DNA of 64,000 bases, from the NCBI GenBank assembly GCA_023053545.1, contig JAKZAN010000007.1:1178001-1242000 (forward strand). Direction: 5' to 3'. This DNA comes from Lepidurus packardi. Taxonomy: Eukaryota > Arthropoda > Branchiopoda > Notostraca > Triopsidae. The notes beneath the pieces are model-generated. The model was not told the origin of the DNA, did not search any database, and saw nothing but the letters and a program-made list of their open reading frames with translations. Positions 1 to 11,714 of this stretch are shown here, one piece after another. Every line of letters begins with the position of its first letter. Positions within the stretch are counted from its first letter, which is position 1. The translations under genes were made by a program, and so were the position numbers.

Positions 1-3000
1 TTTCTCGCTTAGTGTCTAAATTCGTGATACTTATCTCTTGGTGTCTATATTTGTGCGTGTCTTTTTTTTTAAAAAAACACGGTGAAGCTATCCTCAAAAC
101 TTAAAAGATCGTATCATGGAAAATCATTGCTCTGCTTTGGATAACCATGCAAGCAAATAAAAAAATCAGTAAAAAAAATAAGAAGCATAAAAATAAACCA
201 TTCAAGCATTTCTGCATACACCGCACTTCTTTCAACCTGCGACTGACCCACTTCTTTGTCAGCCCAACATTAGGTTAGCATTTTTTTTCTTTAAGAGCAG
301 ATTAAAGGAAACCTTGTCTTTTTCGTACACTGAAATCGTTAAAACCAATACCTCAAAACAAGATAAAGTCACTTCATCTTTTATCAGCTTTCACCATCCC
401 CTTATGAGGGAGAGGAAGCAGCGAAAGGGCTCCTTTTCGTCCACAATGAACCTTGCTAAGCAAGATATACCCTTACTAAAAGCCGGTTTTTGCATTTTGA
501 ACGGAAAAATGAGATGCGTGATTACGGTCAGTTTCCATTGCCCGGCCCTTTTCTTTCGGACAGAAGATAGCTTTTGTATTTCACCTGGCGCCCTGCCAGA
601 AACAGGCCCAAAACTATACTGCGTTTATTATTATTACAAACACTCTGGATGGTTTTTACGGTCTTTACCACCAACCGCTGCTTAACGTATTACGGTCCCA
701 ATATTTTCCTTCACACCTGCCTAACGGAACAAGCTATTCGGTGAAAAGCTGGACTTGTCTAAGTGTATGGATTGTGCCCTGTATGGAGACCACCAAATCC
801 AACTGTCCAAGTCGCGCATGCATATTTGCGATGGTCATATTCCAACAAGTCCACCTGCAGCTGCTCAATGCAACTTTTTTGAAAGAAAACTCCTCCTGCA
901 AACACTGCATCATACATGCAATTGTTGGAACCCATATTACCAAATCGCTTAATACTAGGCAGATGGTTGCGTCAAAGCTCAACCTGTTGCACATTCTTGC
1001 ACCCTTTCACGACTTTCCTGCATCGAGCGATTTTGCTCCGTTTTTGACACTTGGTTTGAAAAAAGCAGGACGTTTTAAAAAAGCTCAGCACCTGTTCAAA
1101 AGAACTGCTGCATTACCACCCACAACCAGAAGCAGAAGACACTAAGCAAGTAAAAGTGTTTCCCTTGAGGAAAAAGAGACTCATAGAAAATTAGCCTGCA
1201 CTGTGGGGTAGAGTGTGATCATTTACTCGGCTTTTGTCCTGAGAAAAGACGCTAAACAGGTATATGGCCGTGTGCAGGTGCTTTCTCGCTATGGGAGCAG
1301 TTGACCTTATGACAAACTATACGCACGAGTCTCCTAATTGTGTTCCGATGCAGATTACACCAAGACAGTTGACTCCTTTCTGACCATCTCTTATCTACCC
1401 AAAAAAGCATGCAATCACTATTTCGCAGTATTTGCAGCGTTTTTCCCGAAACCATGAAAGCAGGTATCCTGGCAAGACAAAAGCGAATTTTCCTTTCTAA
1501 ACGGTCACGTTCCGGGATTGTTCACATTTTTTCATTTACGTAAGAAAGACCTATGCCAGACAATGGCTGCAAAAACTCGTAACCTCACCTTGCAATTGAA
1601 GATGGCATAAAAAGCCTCATGCAGGTGCACGTTATTCTGGCAAAACCTGAAGAGGCGCGGTCATTTCCTATCCAATGCTTTGCCGTTTGTGCTCTATGAC
1701 AGCGGTGCGTTATTTTTTTTTGGCTTCTTTGGGAAAGTTACACGGACTTAAAACTATATTGAAGAGGTTAGTTACTATTGTAAGTCACGGTATACAAAAA
1801 CCTCTCCACTAGCAAAAGCAACACGTTACTGTAGCACACATGCTTGGCCAAAGGGCAACAGGTGACCCATTGCTCGGTTTCGAAGGACTGTCTCTCTCTT
1901 TTCCGTGACTTTATAATCTTGACCTGCTGCGCTTTTTACCGTACGCAGCGGTCACTATAGAAATTATTGCATGCATGGTGCCACCTGCTTTCTAAAGACT
2001 AAGTAAACTGGCAGATAATGAGCTTCTTCATTCGTTTATTACCAAAGTTAGGAGCTACTTTCGGCCGAAGGACCACAACGACGTGTCACGTGTGATGTGC
2101 CAAAGAACAATTCTAGTCTTCTAATACTTGTGAGCTATCCTGGAAGCTGGCTGTCAATAACGCACCTAAATAAAGACCCTTACTTTCATACATCCTAAGA
2201 AAAATAGATAGTAAATGAGGTATTGCAGCTTAACGGGCATCTGCATAAATAAATGAGATTATCCACAGGCCTGCCATCGTGAATTCCAATATTAAACAAA
2301 AACACTGCAGCTGCTGCGATATTGTTTGCCCCAACGAAGCGCTTAATTATGTATGTATGCGTGCAGATACTATTCGCTGTACAAAGGCTTCCTGGTTAGC
2401 TTTATGATAGTATTTGGCGCAACTCCCACAGGCAGAGGTCGACCCCCCACTTACAAACCCCAAGCCTGCTATACCCTAACGAAACGTTTAATTGCAAATC
2501 TACGTTTCCATAAATAAAAGGGGATTACACAGATCCATGCATGTGTGTGTTTTCAGACCTCGTTTGTTCTATTGAGGCGACTTCGTTTAGGTAATACAAG
2601 CGAACTATTTGGATTCGATTTACAAAGACAAAAATCTACTGCCCTTAAAAACCTTCGAAATTCGTTCGGGTTGAGCCTAGTTTCTTAGTTCTGTCTCACC
2701 TGGCAGAAAACGTGCACTTCGACAAGACAAGGGGTTAGCAAATGTGGCTACCTATAGATATTGGAAGTAATAAACTGAACATTTGGACGGGTGAGGCGTT
2801 ACCACCTGTCCACTAGGCAGCCAACCAGGAGACTAAATCAGGAATGGAACAAAGCAAGCCCCGCCCTTTGGGGAAGCTCCCGACCCCTAATGGAGCCGAT
2901 CGCGAGCGTGAGCCGGTCGCAGGTGTAAACTCGCACACCGTTGGGATGAAAAACTTGACTTACCAGTACACTTCTATACCTGCGAACTTCCCAGTGTTTC

Positions 3001-3965
3001 ACCCATCCAGACCTACACCTAGCTCATAGGTTCTCATAAGCTTTGCTTACCTGGCTGCCAAGTTTGCTCACTCAGGCTCATCAGCTCAGTGGTGACCAAG
3101 ACACCGTGCTTAACAGTCGCCGCTCAAGTTACTGTTCCTTTAGTCAGTGCTTACCGTCATACTGTCGTTCTGGCTTCCTTCAGCACCAGGCACGGGAAGT
3201 TTTTAAGTTACCCCTTTCCCAAGAAATCTCTATAATTTGCACACAGACTTGGTGCTCTTTATTCAGCGGACGCACCTTTGTCAAGGTTCAAACTCTACTA
3301 GGACGGCGACAGGGCTAAAAGTGTTGCTGTCGGTGTCACACCCAATAGAATCCAAGTTTCATTAAAAATTAAACAACAAAAAAACACATCCTACCGGAGT
3401 AAAGTGGAAGTGCTGCAGTATTAGTCAGACACAACTCTTATTTTCCCAAAGCAATTTAAACTAAGCTGGTTAGTGACTTTGGGCTGCGACATAGACCAAT
3501 TTGTCGAGCTGAAACGATTGGGTCCACCCGCGCAATTCTATGCACGATTGCACCCAGTTCCACGAAAGTTGCATTGATTTACAGGCCCGTTTTCATTACC
3601 TTCGAACAAATCTGTACCAACTACGCCAAGGGAAGCTTTGCCGCAGTTTTCTTGTGGAGCGTAGCCCTTCCAATGCGAAACTTGGGTTCATAATTTCGCT
3701 TGCATCATTTAGTGGATGTCACATCCTTGGCTCTCAACCTGTTCTCCTTGAGCGGATGTCCTTTTTGGACTTTCTGCCATTACCGCTCCTGAATCTGATC
3801 ACATTTTCTGCCCCTCAGTCTCTAATCGGGGATATTTTTTGCTTAAAGCGAATGAAAACTTAAGCATTAAAAAAAAATCCTAAAGAGAAAAGGCAACCAA
3901 AATTTCGTCGTATCCTTCATTTGCGAACGTGATACCTCATCAGTAACTTGCCAAAAGTGAACGAA
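1..3965. other. Non-coding region upstream of eyegone
   Basis: No convincing coding exon was found here. The open frames present (for example 3540-3863 on +, 107 codons) show no recognisable domain and no splice signals joining them to anything. The stretch probably holds promoter, 5' untranslated exons and enhancers of the eyegone gene, but no core promoter element could be pinned down. An in-frame stop at 3930-3932 closes the eyegone reading frame upstream of its first ATG. Confidence 0.5.
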
Positions 3966-6900
3966 ATGCTGGTGTCGGACTCCAGCACTACTTCGTGGAA
4001 AATGGACTTACCCCCCATTGCCCCTGTACCCATGCACCCCACAGCTCCGGGTAAGCTTAATGCTAATAGTATACAATATAAACATCATCCTCTATACGTT
4101 TATTAAGTGGTAATCTAAACATTTAAAACGTAACGAGACTCAAATCCCTACGTCCAAATTATCTTCATGTCCTGACCATTTAGCCCTATAGTGACTTCAT
4201 TCATTACTACTCCCACTTTCGCAATTTTCCAGTCCAGTTTATAGGATTTGATCGTGCTACTATAATTTATTACTGACAAGAGCTTTCAAAAACGCAGTAC
4301 ACAATTTGATGACTTTTTTTTTATATTATTAGGAACCATGCCTGGACAGTTGCGTGACCTTTATAACAACTCGTCTTTGCCTTCATTGGCGTCGCAGCAA
4401 AGGTTACTCGAATTATCCCGCTATGGAGTGCGACCTTATGATTTGGCAGGTCAATTGCTGACTCATCCGAACAGCGCTGCCGTCTCTAAAATTCTAGGTA
4501 AGTCCCTGCTCTTTTCGCAATATTGTAGATTTCTGACCGAAAATCGTGGAAAAGCTCTTGACCTTTCCTGAAACGTATCCATAGTTGAAAATTGTTTGAC
4601 TGATTTTGGCCAATTTTTCAAACTCGCAGCCGGTTCGCTTCGACCGCCAGGAATTATTGGCGGCTCCAAACCCAAAGTCGCTACTCCGACGGTAGTATCC
4701 AAAATTGAGCAATACAAGCGTGAAAATCCTACCATCTTTGCCTGGGAGATTCGCGAGCGCCTTATTTCAGAAGGTAAGCATTAATGTGTTTTATGATTAT
4801 TATTTTTTTTTACCAGTTTGCCTGGTCAATGACATCAGAACGCTATTCTTTTCTACCTTTAAATGTAGTCGGAGATGTAACGTAGAAGAGCAGGTGTGAG
4901 AACGATTAATCAAGGCTAATGAGCTGCTACAGTGTGACCACTCTAAAGTTTCATCTTCTCTTTACGGAACAGAATTAACGGTGGCCTATGACGAAGCAAT
5001 TTGCGAATCCATGGCCAATTCACTCTATTTCTTTGAATCTGCTATCGCTAACAAATAGGCGGTTCTTTCAGTCTGGATTGCTTTAACTTGTACCACTGCA
5101 GAACCCTTTGGTATTGAAACGTTTAAATATCAAGCTTTTTATATAACGTTTAGTTTTTTTCCACTGTATAACAGCGTTGTGCCTGTTACTGTGTTAACTT
5201 TTGATTCGCATGCTTTTATTATTAGTAACAATTTATATTATTTAACCGGTTACCCGCGAGGATCCGATTGCATAGTCTCCCGCTTTAGAACTCCATTTTT
5301 TATATCTATACTCTGCTATTCAAACAAGGTAGTGAGAGGTCGCTATGAAAATTGGGCTTATTAAGTGCAAGTTCCTTCTGCCTCCTTGGAATCATTGCGT
5401 TCATTGGGCTCCAGACAATCAGACAACACACGCCTTTTAAAACGTTTTACACGCAGGTGGTCGGGTTGGTGGCTTTTGTTATTCTATATGAGTAAGTGAC
5501 CGACTTGTTTAATGACTAAGGTGTAATTGCACCCGTCTATCTTTGTCTCGTACGTGGGCTCCGACTCTGCACTTGCACGCGCAGGATAAAACCAGAGCCC
5601 CGAAATCAAAGACGCGCCACGCCTTGAATTATGAGCAGGTTAAAGCTCTGACATGAACCCTTGTACGTTTGAAAAGAAACGAAATTGAAAATTGGTTATT
5701 GTTGAAACGCAATTGATTTTTCCCAAGAAAAATTGCCCTCGTCTTTTTCCCTTGGCGGTTGCATGACCCCGCTGTCATAGCCAAAACACGGCAGTCGCTC
5801 TGGTGCTAAAAAAAGAAACGAGTTTCTTTTTTTAAATAAAAATGAGAGGTCTTATGCTTTTGGCATTACGTTTTAAAGAATGGGAAGATGAAGAAAAATG
5901 GCCGCAATCAAAAAGGGAAGACGTGTAAAAGTTAGAGATTCTACTGATGACCATGACTAGGCGTGAAGAGGAGCAAGCCCTCATTGCACCAAAGCCTGCA
6001 CCTCTTCCTTTTATCATTGAGTTTAATCACACGGGTATTTCATGACGCAGCACGTGCTGTCAGTAACCATTAATTGGCAAGAAGAGCTCTGATCTCCGAC
6101 ACCCGAATCTACTCTTCCCGTTTGTCGTGGAGATTGGAACCTATACTCTTCTAGGTACCCAGCCGACATCACCAATCATTACGGAATCTTGAGAGTCACA
6201 GACCGAATTCTCCCTCGAGTTGCTGTGACCTCTTTTTCTCGTAAAAAACAAACAAATACTAGGCGACATTTAGAAATACATCGGCAAACAATTGTGGCGA
6301 TACAATTTCGGTTAAAAGGAAAATCACTACAACCTGTAAACAATTCCATATCTCGTGTGACATGGCATGAGAACTTACGTATTGCAGTAATGTTAACTTC
6401 CGTTCCGATGGTATTAGTAAGCTAACTCAAAGTTCCTTTCGTAAGGCGTTGACTAGTTTTGAACACGATTAGGAGAGATAAAATAACTTTAGAAACTATT
6501 AGTGACCGAGAAACAAGCATAAGTGATTTCCTAGAGTCTTCTTAAATAACAAGCGAATTTCAAGAATATTATATGTGCGAAAAATGGTTTTCACTACTCA
6601 AAGATACAAATAAACTTGTACTGTTAGTAACTCAAGGCCGGCAGCTTGAAGTGCAACAGTTGCTTACAAAGAATTGCGACGTAGTTATGACTTAGAAAGC
6701 ACAAAGAGGACAAAATGCGGCAAAACGCAAACTGTTTTTTGCAGGCCGACTCTTTTATACTGCAAAATAACTTCCGACAACCTTGTCCTCGTCTACGGCT
6801 ATTTTCATTGGACTGTATTCAGGCGATTCAGACGGGTAATCGTCGTGTTAACAAGTCAAACCCTTCACTCAATCCCATTTGTCATATTTTGAGCTTAAGA

Positions 6901-9900
6901 ACGCGTCTCTTGTTGCTACGCAGGAACCATATACGCTTTCTTTCTCATATTTTTAATTTTATTTCTGATCTGTTTGTGCCGTGGAAATTGCACTAACTGC
7001 ATTTATTTCATTGCTGCCCATCGATTAAGCTCCGGTTAAGCATTCGGAACGTTTTAATCTTTCAGGCATTTGTACAAATGGAACTGCGCCTAGTGTCTCC
7101 AGTATTAACCGTATCCTGCGAAACCGCGCTGCGGAGCGTGCGGCGGCAGAATTCGCTCGTGCAGCCGGTTACGGCTTGTACCCATCCGCATACCCGTTTC
7201 CCTGGCCCACTCCAATGTGGCCTGGTTTGCACCCCGGTGCTGTCGGTCCCAGTGCTGTAGCAGCAGCGGGGGCTACACCTGTGCACCCCTCGGCGGTGAC
7301 AAATGTGTCCCATTTGCCCAGCATGATGCACGCTGGATCTTCAGCCGCTGCCGCAGCTGCAGTCCATCAAGCCATGGCCGCGGCGGCCGCGGCGAGTTCT
7401 CCACAATCGGCCGCTTTACCACCTCACGGTATCATGATGCCCGTACTAAAATCTCCTTCAGGAGAGGGCTCCGCTACTTCTGTAACCTCCGTGTCACCCG
7501 TTTCCAGCCGAGACCGACCTTCTTCCCGAGGTAAGCTTTTGATACCTTTTAACCCATACAAAAAATGGTGACACTGACACGAACCTTACAAACTTGCGCT
7601 CCGCAGACTCACTTATGAGAGACCGCGAGAGCCGCGAGAGACAACGTGAAAGGGAAAGAAGTCGGAGTTGCAGTCGAGAACCCAGCCGCGACCGTAGCAT
7701 GGAGCGTCACCGATTAGCTGGCCTGCACAGCCCGCCCGAAGGACGCGATTCCCATAGTCCGGAGCGCGACGTAGAACTATGTGATTCGCGTAGTCCTACT
7801 CCTCCCCTGTCTCATCGCCACCAAAATAGCAATACCCCCCTCAACTATTCGGGTGCCTCCTTAACTATGATGCACCATCATCACCATCATCAGTCCTCAC
7901 ACGAGGCACCCAAGTTCCGTCGCAATAGAACCACCTTCAACGCGGAGCAACTCCAAGAGCTCGAAAAGGAGTTTGAAAAGACCCATTATCCTTGTGTCGC
8001 GACCAGGGAGCGGTTGGCCACCAAAACCAATCTATCCGAAGCTCGAGTACAGGTAAAACTAAAGCGACAAATCTCTACTGATTCTATTCGTATGACATAA
8101 AGAACGCCTATCCTTGATTTTTTATTATGTTTTGGACGATTACATGTGGCGTTCACTCGCGCTAGCATATGGCATGATACCGTGTGTGTGCACTTGTTCC
8201 TCCGCCCTAGCTTCTTAAAATTAGAATTTACGAGACGTGGTCAAGGCTTGAACTCATTACTCGTCAGTTCCCGCCGACATTGGCTAAGAATTTTATTAGC
8301 ATTAATTTCCTTTGGGGAAGGCCTTCATCATGAGTTGGCTGCTCCGCCACTCGTAGCCTTGCTGGAATGTGCATCCAAGGGGCTCTCGACTGGTCAGTAT
8401 ATGGCCAAGGTGTAAGACAGAAGCTACAGATAAAGCAAACCGCCGAGTCTATAAAAGCCAGTCAATGTTAGCTCTAATTTGGGATAGCTCAAGGGCAGAT
8501 GCTAACTCATATCATCCAGCAGCATATGGAAAGCTTGTATATCCCTTCAAGTGTTCCATGCCAACTTATTCTTAACGCACTGGTCTTATGACGGCAAAAA
8601 AGTTCCCTGAATCTGGCGATGGAGGTACCACGTGAGATTGCGTACAGTTCTACAGCAGTTGTCCCCAATTCCAGCTTGCTTAACACCTTTGCAACAGCGC
8701 GTTACACGTTGCAAAGTGTAGGAAAAGGTGACGGCTCCAGGCCTTTAAGTCTTAATGAAAAATTCCGTCCTTCTTTTTCGCCGGAGCCCGGACGCCGCTA
8801 TGCTATTTAGTCTCATCAAGCATCCAACATGCCCGCTAGCTAGATCTTCCTAATACAAATTATCACGAATGATCCTTAATTGGAAATTCGCTAGGGTTTC
8901 TGAAACCCGAGCCTGGCTACGCAACTGACTAACGTTGCACCCGTATGACTTTTTATCCTTCAAATTAGCGCCAAGCTCCTTTAATTTCTTAAGGACAAGC
9001 TTATTTACATCAACTCTCTCTGTTTAAACTCTCTCTGTTTAAAATGTGTAATTTGAATGACAGACTCAATTCCCAGAAAGTTCAATGAATAAGTAGTTCA
9101 ATTATCTTCATCTCAGACCTCCGCTTCCGATCGAATTATACGATTCTAATTATCACGACAGCTTATTGACTACTTCCACGCCTGCGGCTGGATGTCTGGC
9201 TCCAAAATTAAACAAGCCAGGCCGTCGAAAACATTATAAGCATAAAAACTAAGCTTCAATTACACAATTACACTCCAGTATAAAAAGGAAATTTTCGTTT
9301 TATTTAGAAACACAGAACGCTCGCACACAGCGCAGGTGTTTGGTAAACAATCGTTTCTATAGCAAGAAAGAATTTAAAAAAAAATTCTATACATTAGGGC
9401 GTACACTGTGCTACCATTTCCTTACTGTTAGTCTACGCATATATCCGGGTCTACGCATATACAGCTTCAACTACACTGCCCCCGAACTTTCGACTGTAAT
9501 GTCTTTGCAATTAATATGTCTCTAACCTTAATCTCATTAAACCGAAGCGATAAATTAAGGACAACCTGGTCTTTCTTATTTACAGCACGTAAGCGTAATT
9601 GGGTTCGGCTCTCTGGAGTGCACAGTATACTTTACTTCCCCACATAATCTACACACACACTTTCTGAGAGAGAGAACAAAACAGATGATTTAAAGTAGCC
9701 ACGTGACCCCACTCTAAACTTCATTGTGTGCTAGCTAGTCGGCCACTCCATAATTCTGTGTAATTCCCACTTACACAGTAGACAAGGAAAAAAACTTAAA
9801 CGACGAGTGCTGGGACTAAATACTGTGTTTTAACGCCAGGTTTGGTTTTCTAACAGACGAGCCAAATGGAGAAGACACCAACGCCTCCACCTGCTTCCTC

Positions 9901-10418
9901 ATCCTTACGGTCAGCAGCATCCGGACCGGGATCATACGGATCAGCCCTCGCGACAGCTACCGTTGCAGCAACAGGACTTAACCACGCCCCACATTGGCCC
10001 CCAGCATGGGCTTACAGCCGCTATGCCTCTTGGCTACCCACAGGAGCACCGCCGGGCATCTCTTTCCCCTCAAGCGTCCACCACTTCTCCGGAGCCTTCA
10101 GCAGCACTTTGGCGGGGCATCCCTGTAGCAATGGCCTCCCAGCAACCTCCACTGGGGAAACATCGAGCCTTTTCACCAGCAGCGGAGGAGGCCGCAAATA
10201 AACGCAAGCCAGGTACTGCAAAGGAGTACCCTATTCTCAACAGGATCGAACAAGTGCATAGAATGTTCCAAGAAGTCGTCAGTGACAGTGAAGTGGACGA
10301 AGATGACTACGATCGCAACTCTTTGACCTCTCCTGTCCTATCGATTGGCCAAGAGCAGTATTCCGAAGACGAACATCTTGACGAGGAAGATCAAGACATT
10401 GATGTTTCTACACAGTAA
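3966..10418 (+). CDS. eyg: Eyegone / Twin of eyegone, Pax-family transcription factor
   Basis: Nuclear DNA-binding protein of the Pax family. In Drosophila this gene promotes eye-disc growth downstream of Notch and acts mainly as a repressor. Coding exons: 3966-4050, 4333-4497, 4630-4773, 7066-7530, 7607-8052, 9840-10418; all junctions are GT-AG and in phase, giving 627 residues. Only the C-terminal (RED) half of the paired domain is present, about residues 46-160, with hallmark pieces [30 protein letters not shown] and [20 protein letters not shown]. The family lacks the N-terminal PAI half. A paired-type homeodomain follows at 389-448, starting KFRRNRTTF and ending [13 protein letters not shown], with serine at position 50. 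Between them lie an Ala-rich stretch, an Arg/Ser/Glu-rich linker (about 287-320) and six histidines. The C-terminal tail is acidic. The first ATG has an in-frame stop upstream at 3930; further 5' untranslated exons are possible. The 2.3-kb and 1.8-kb introns may hold enhancers. Insects have two paralogues (eyg, toe); which one this equals cannot be told from sequence alone. Confidence 0.95.
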
Positions 10419-10478
10419 AAATGTTTTTAAAAAAATTCCCCTTCCTGGTTTTCAGAGTGATTTCCTGACACGAATCTA

Positions 10479-10484
10479 ATTAAA
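10479..10484 (+). terminator. Candidate poly(A) signal of eyegone (ATTAAA)
   Basis: First ATTAAA hexamer after the eyegone stop codon, 61 bp downstream. The real 3' end could be further on, as developmental genes often have long 3' untranslated regions. Confidence 0.3.
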
Positions 10485-10869
10485 CCACCCCAAACTATTT
10501 CTTTGCTGACGGTGGTATCGTTACATATTGGATGAAAAAACAAAAGTCAAGTATAAACTGCGAAGTATTTGCGAAGCCATAACTAGATCTGATGCTAGAA
10601 GCAGATCCAAACCTTTCCCTTATACACTGAACGATAAGCGTCATAGCTACGGTTGAATTGCAGGCAGTAATGTTGTGTGTGCTGTGGGAGGTACCATCAT
10701 TGTTATGAATTTTTATACAGCCATGAGCCGATTTGGGATTTATTACTTTTGGTTCTTTTTGCTTTGTTTTCCGAAGCCTTCATAGCTCTAGCGTTAAATT
10801 ACACGTGCGTGCTTAATCCTTGTCACCGCCACTCCAAATCTTCTGCTGTCTCCTTTAGCAGTCGTCGAC

Positions 10870-10892
10870 TTTTTTTTTTTTTTTTTTTTTTT
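10870..10892. repeat. Poly-T run (23 T)
   Basis: Uninterrupted run of 23 T seen directly. It could be the reversed poly(A) tail of an old retroposed element on the minus strand, but no element body is recognisable next to it. Confidence 0.8.
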
Positions 10893-11516
10893 ATCTCAGT
10901 GTTGGAACTCTTTTGCTTCTCGTGTGTGCCCCGTCTTTCCTTTTCCTTTTTCTATATTTCTTTGAGGCTGCTGTAATAGTGGCGTCATTTTATGTCTTGC
11001 TCCCTGTCAATTGCCATGTATTTATATGCGTGTTGTTGCACGACAAGCATATTGGTGTGTTGCTGAAGCAGTAAAAAGGTTTGGCCATAGCCATACCCAG
11101 ACAAAAGCTGGGGACTTTTGCAGTTGCACGCACGCGAACTGAAAATGTCGGCATTGTACCTTCTTTCAGTGTTTCTCGCTTAGGGCCAAAAGGCCAAACC
11201 GGGGAGATTTTGATGACCCTTAATTATGACACAGGCAGCAGCACCACAGCCAAAGGTTTTGTCTCTCGTCGGATCACAGTAAGGAGCTAAAACGCCATCA
11301 GAAGAACGTGTTCGGCGGTTCGGACTGTCCCAAAACTCGCCACTAGAAGAAAACCCAAAGGGGTATATACTTGCCTTGCCTTTTTTTCCTCTCTCTCTCT
11401 TTCTCTCCTTCCTTTTTTATTATTATTTTTCGTTTTTTTTTATAGATATTTTACAGCGCTTTCTTATGGGTGTAAGATGAGTGTGAGTTATACGAAGCGA
11501 CTACAACACACCCCTG

Positions 11517-11714
11517 ATGGCTACAATGCCAAAGCTATATATCCTTCTCCTCTGCTTAGCGGCTTGCAGCATCAAACCAAAACCTGTGCTGATGGTCGTC
11601 ATTCCAGTAGAGTGTAAAAACGCTAATCGTATTACAGCCGCTAAACACACCTCGAAAGAAACATTCAACCGGAGCTGGCTTTTGGTTCTTTCTTCTGTAT
11701 TATGCCACGTATAA
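11517..11714 (+). CDS. Doubtful small ORF with signal-peptide-like start
   Basis: A 65-codon frame begins with ATG and its second in-frame ATG opens a classic signal-peptide pattern (MPKLYILLLCLAACS: short basic start, hydrophobic core, small residues). The rest is basic and ends in LVLSSVLCHV. No family is recognised. It lies about 1.1 kb after the eyegone stop and may be inside the eyegone 3' untranslated region. Chance occurrence is the most likely explanation. Confidence 0.12.
   Translation: MATMPKLYILLLCLAACSIKPKPVLMVVIPVECKNANRITAAKHTSKETFNRSWLLVLSSVLCHV

Noticed and set aside
3540-3863. 107-codon frame just upstream of eyegone
   Set aside because: Has an ATG but no recognisable domain, no splice link to the eyegone frame, and unremarkable composition.
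10210-10216. Splice donor-like AGGTACTG inside the last eyegone exon
   Set aside because: The frame continues without break into an acidic tail of family type, so no intron is needed.
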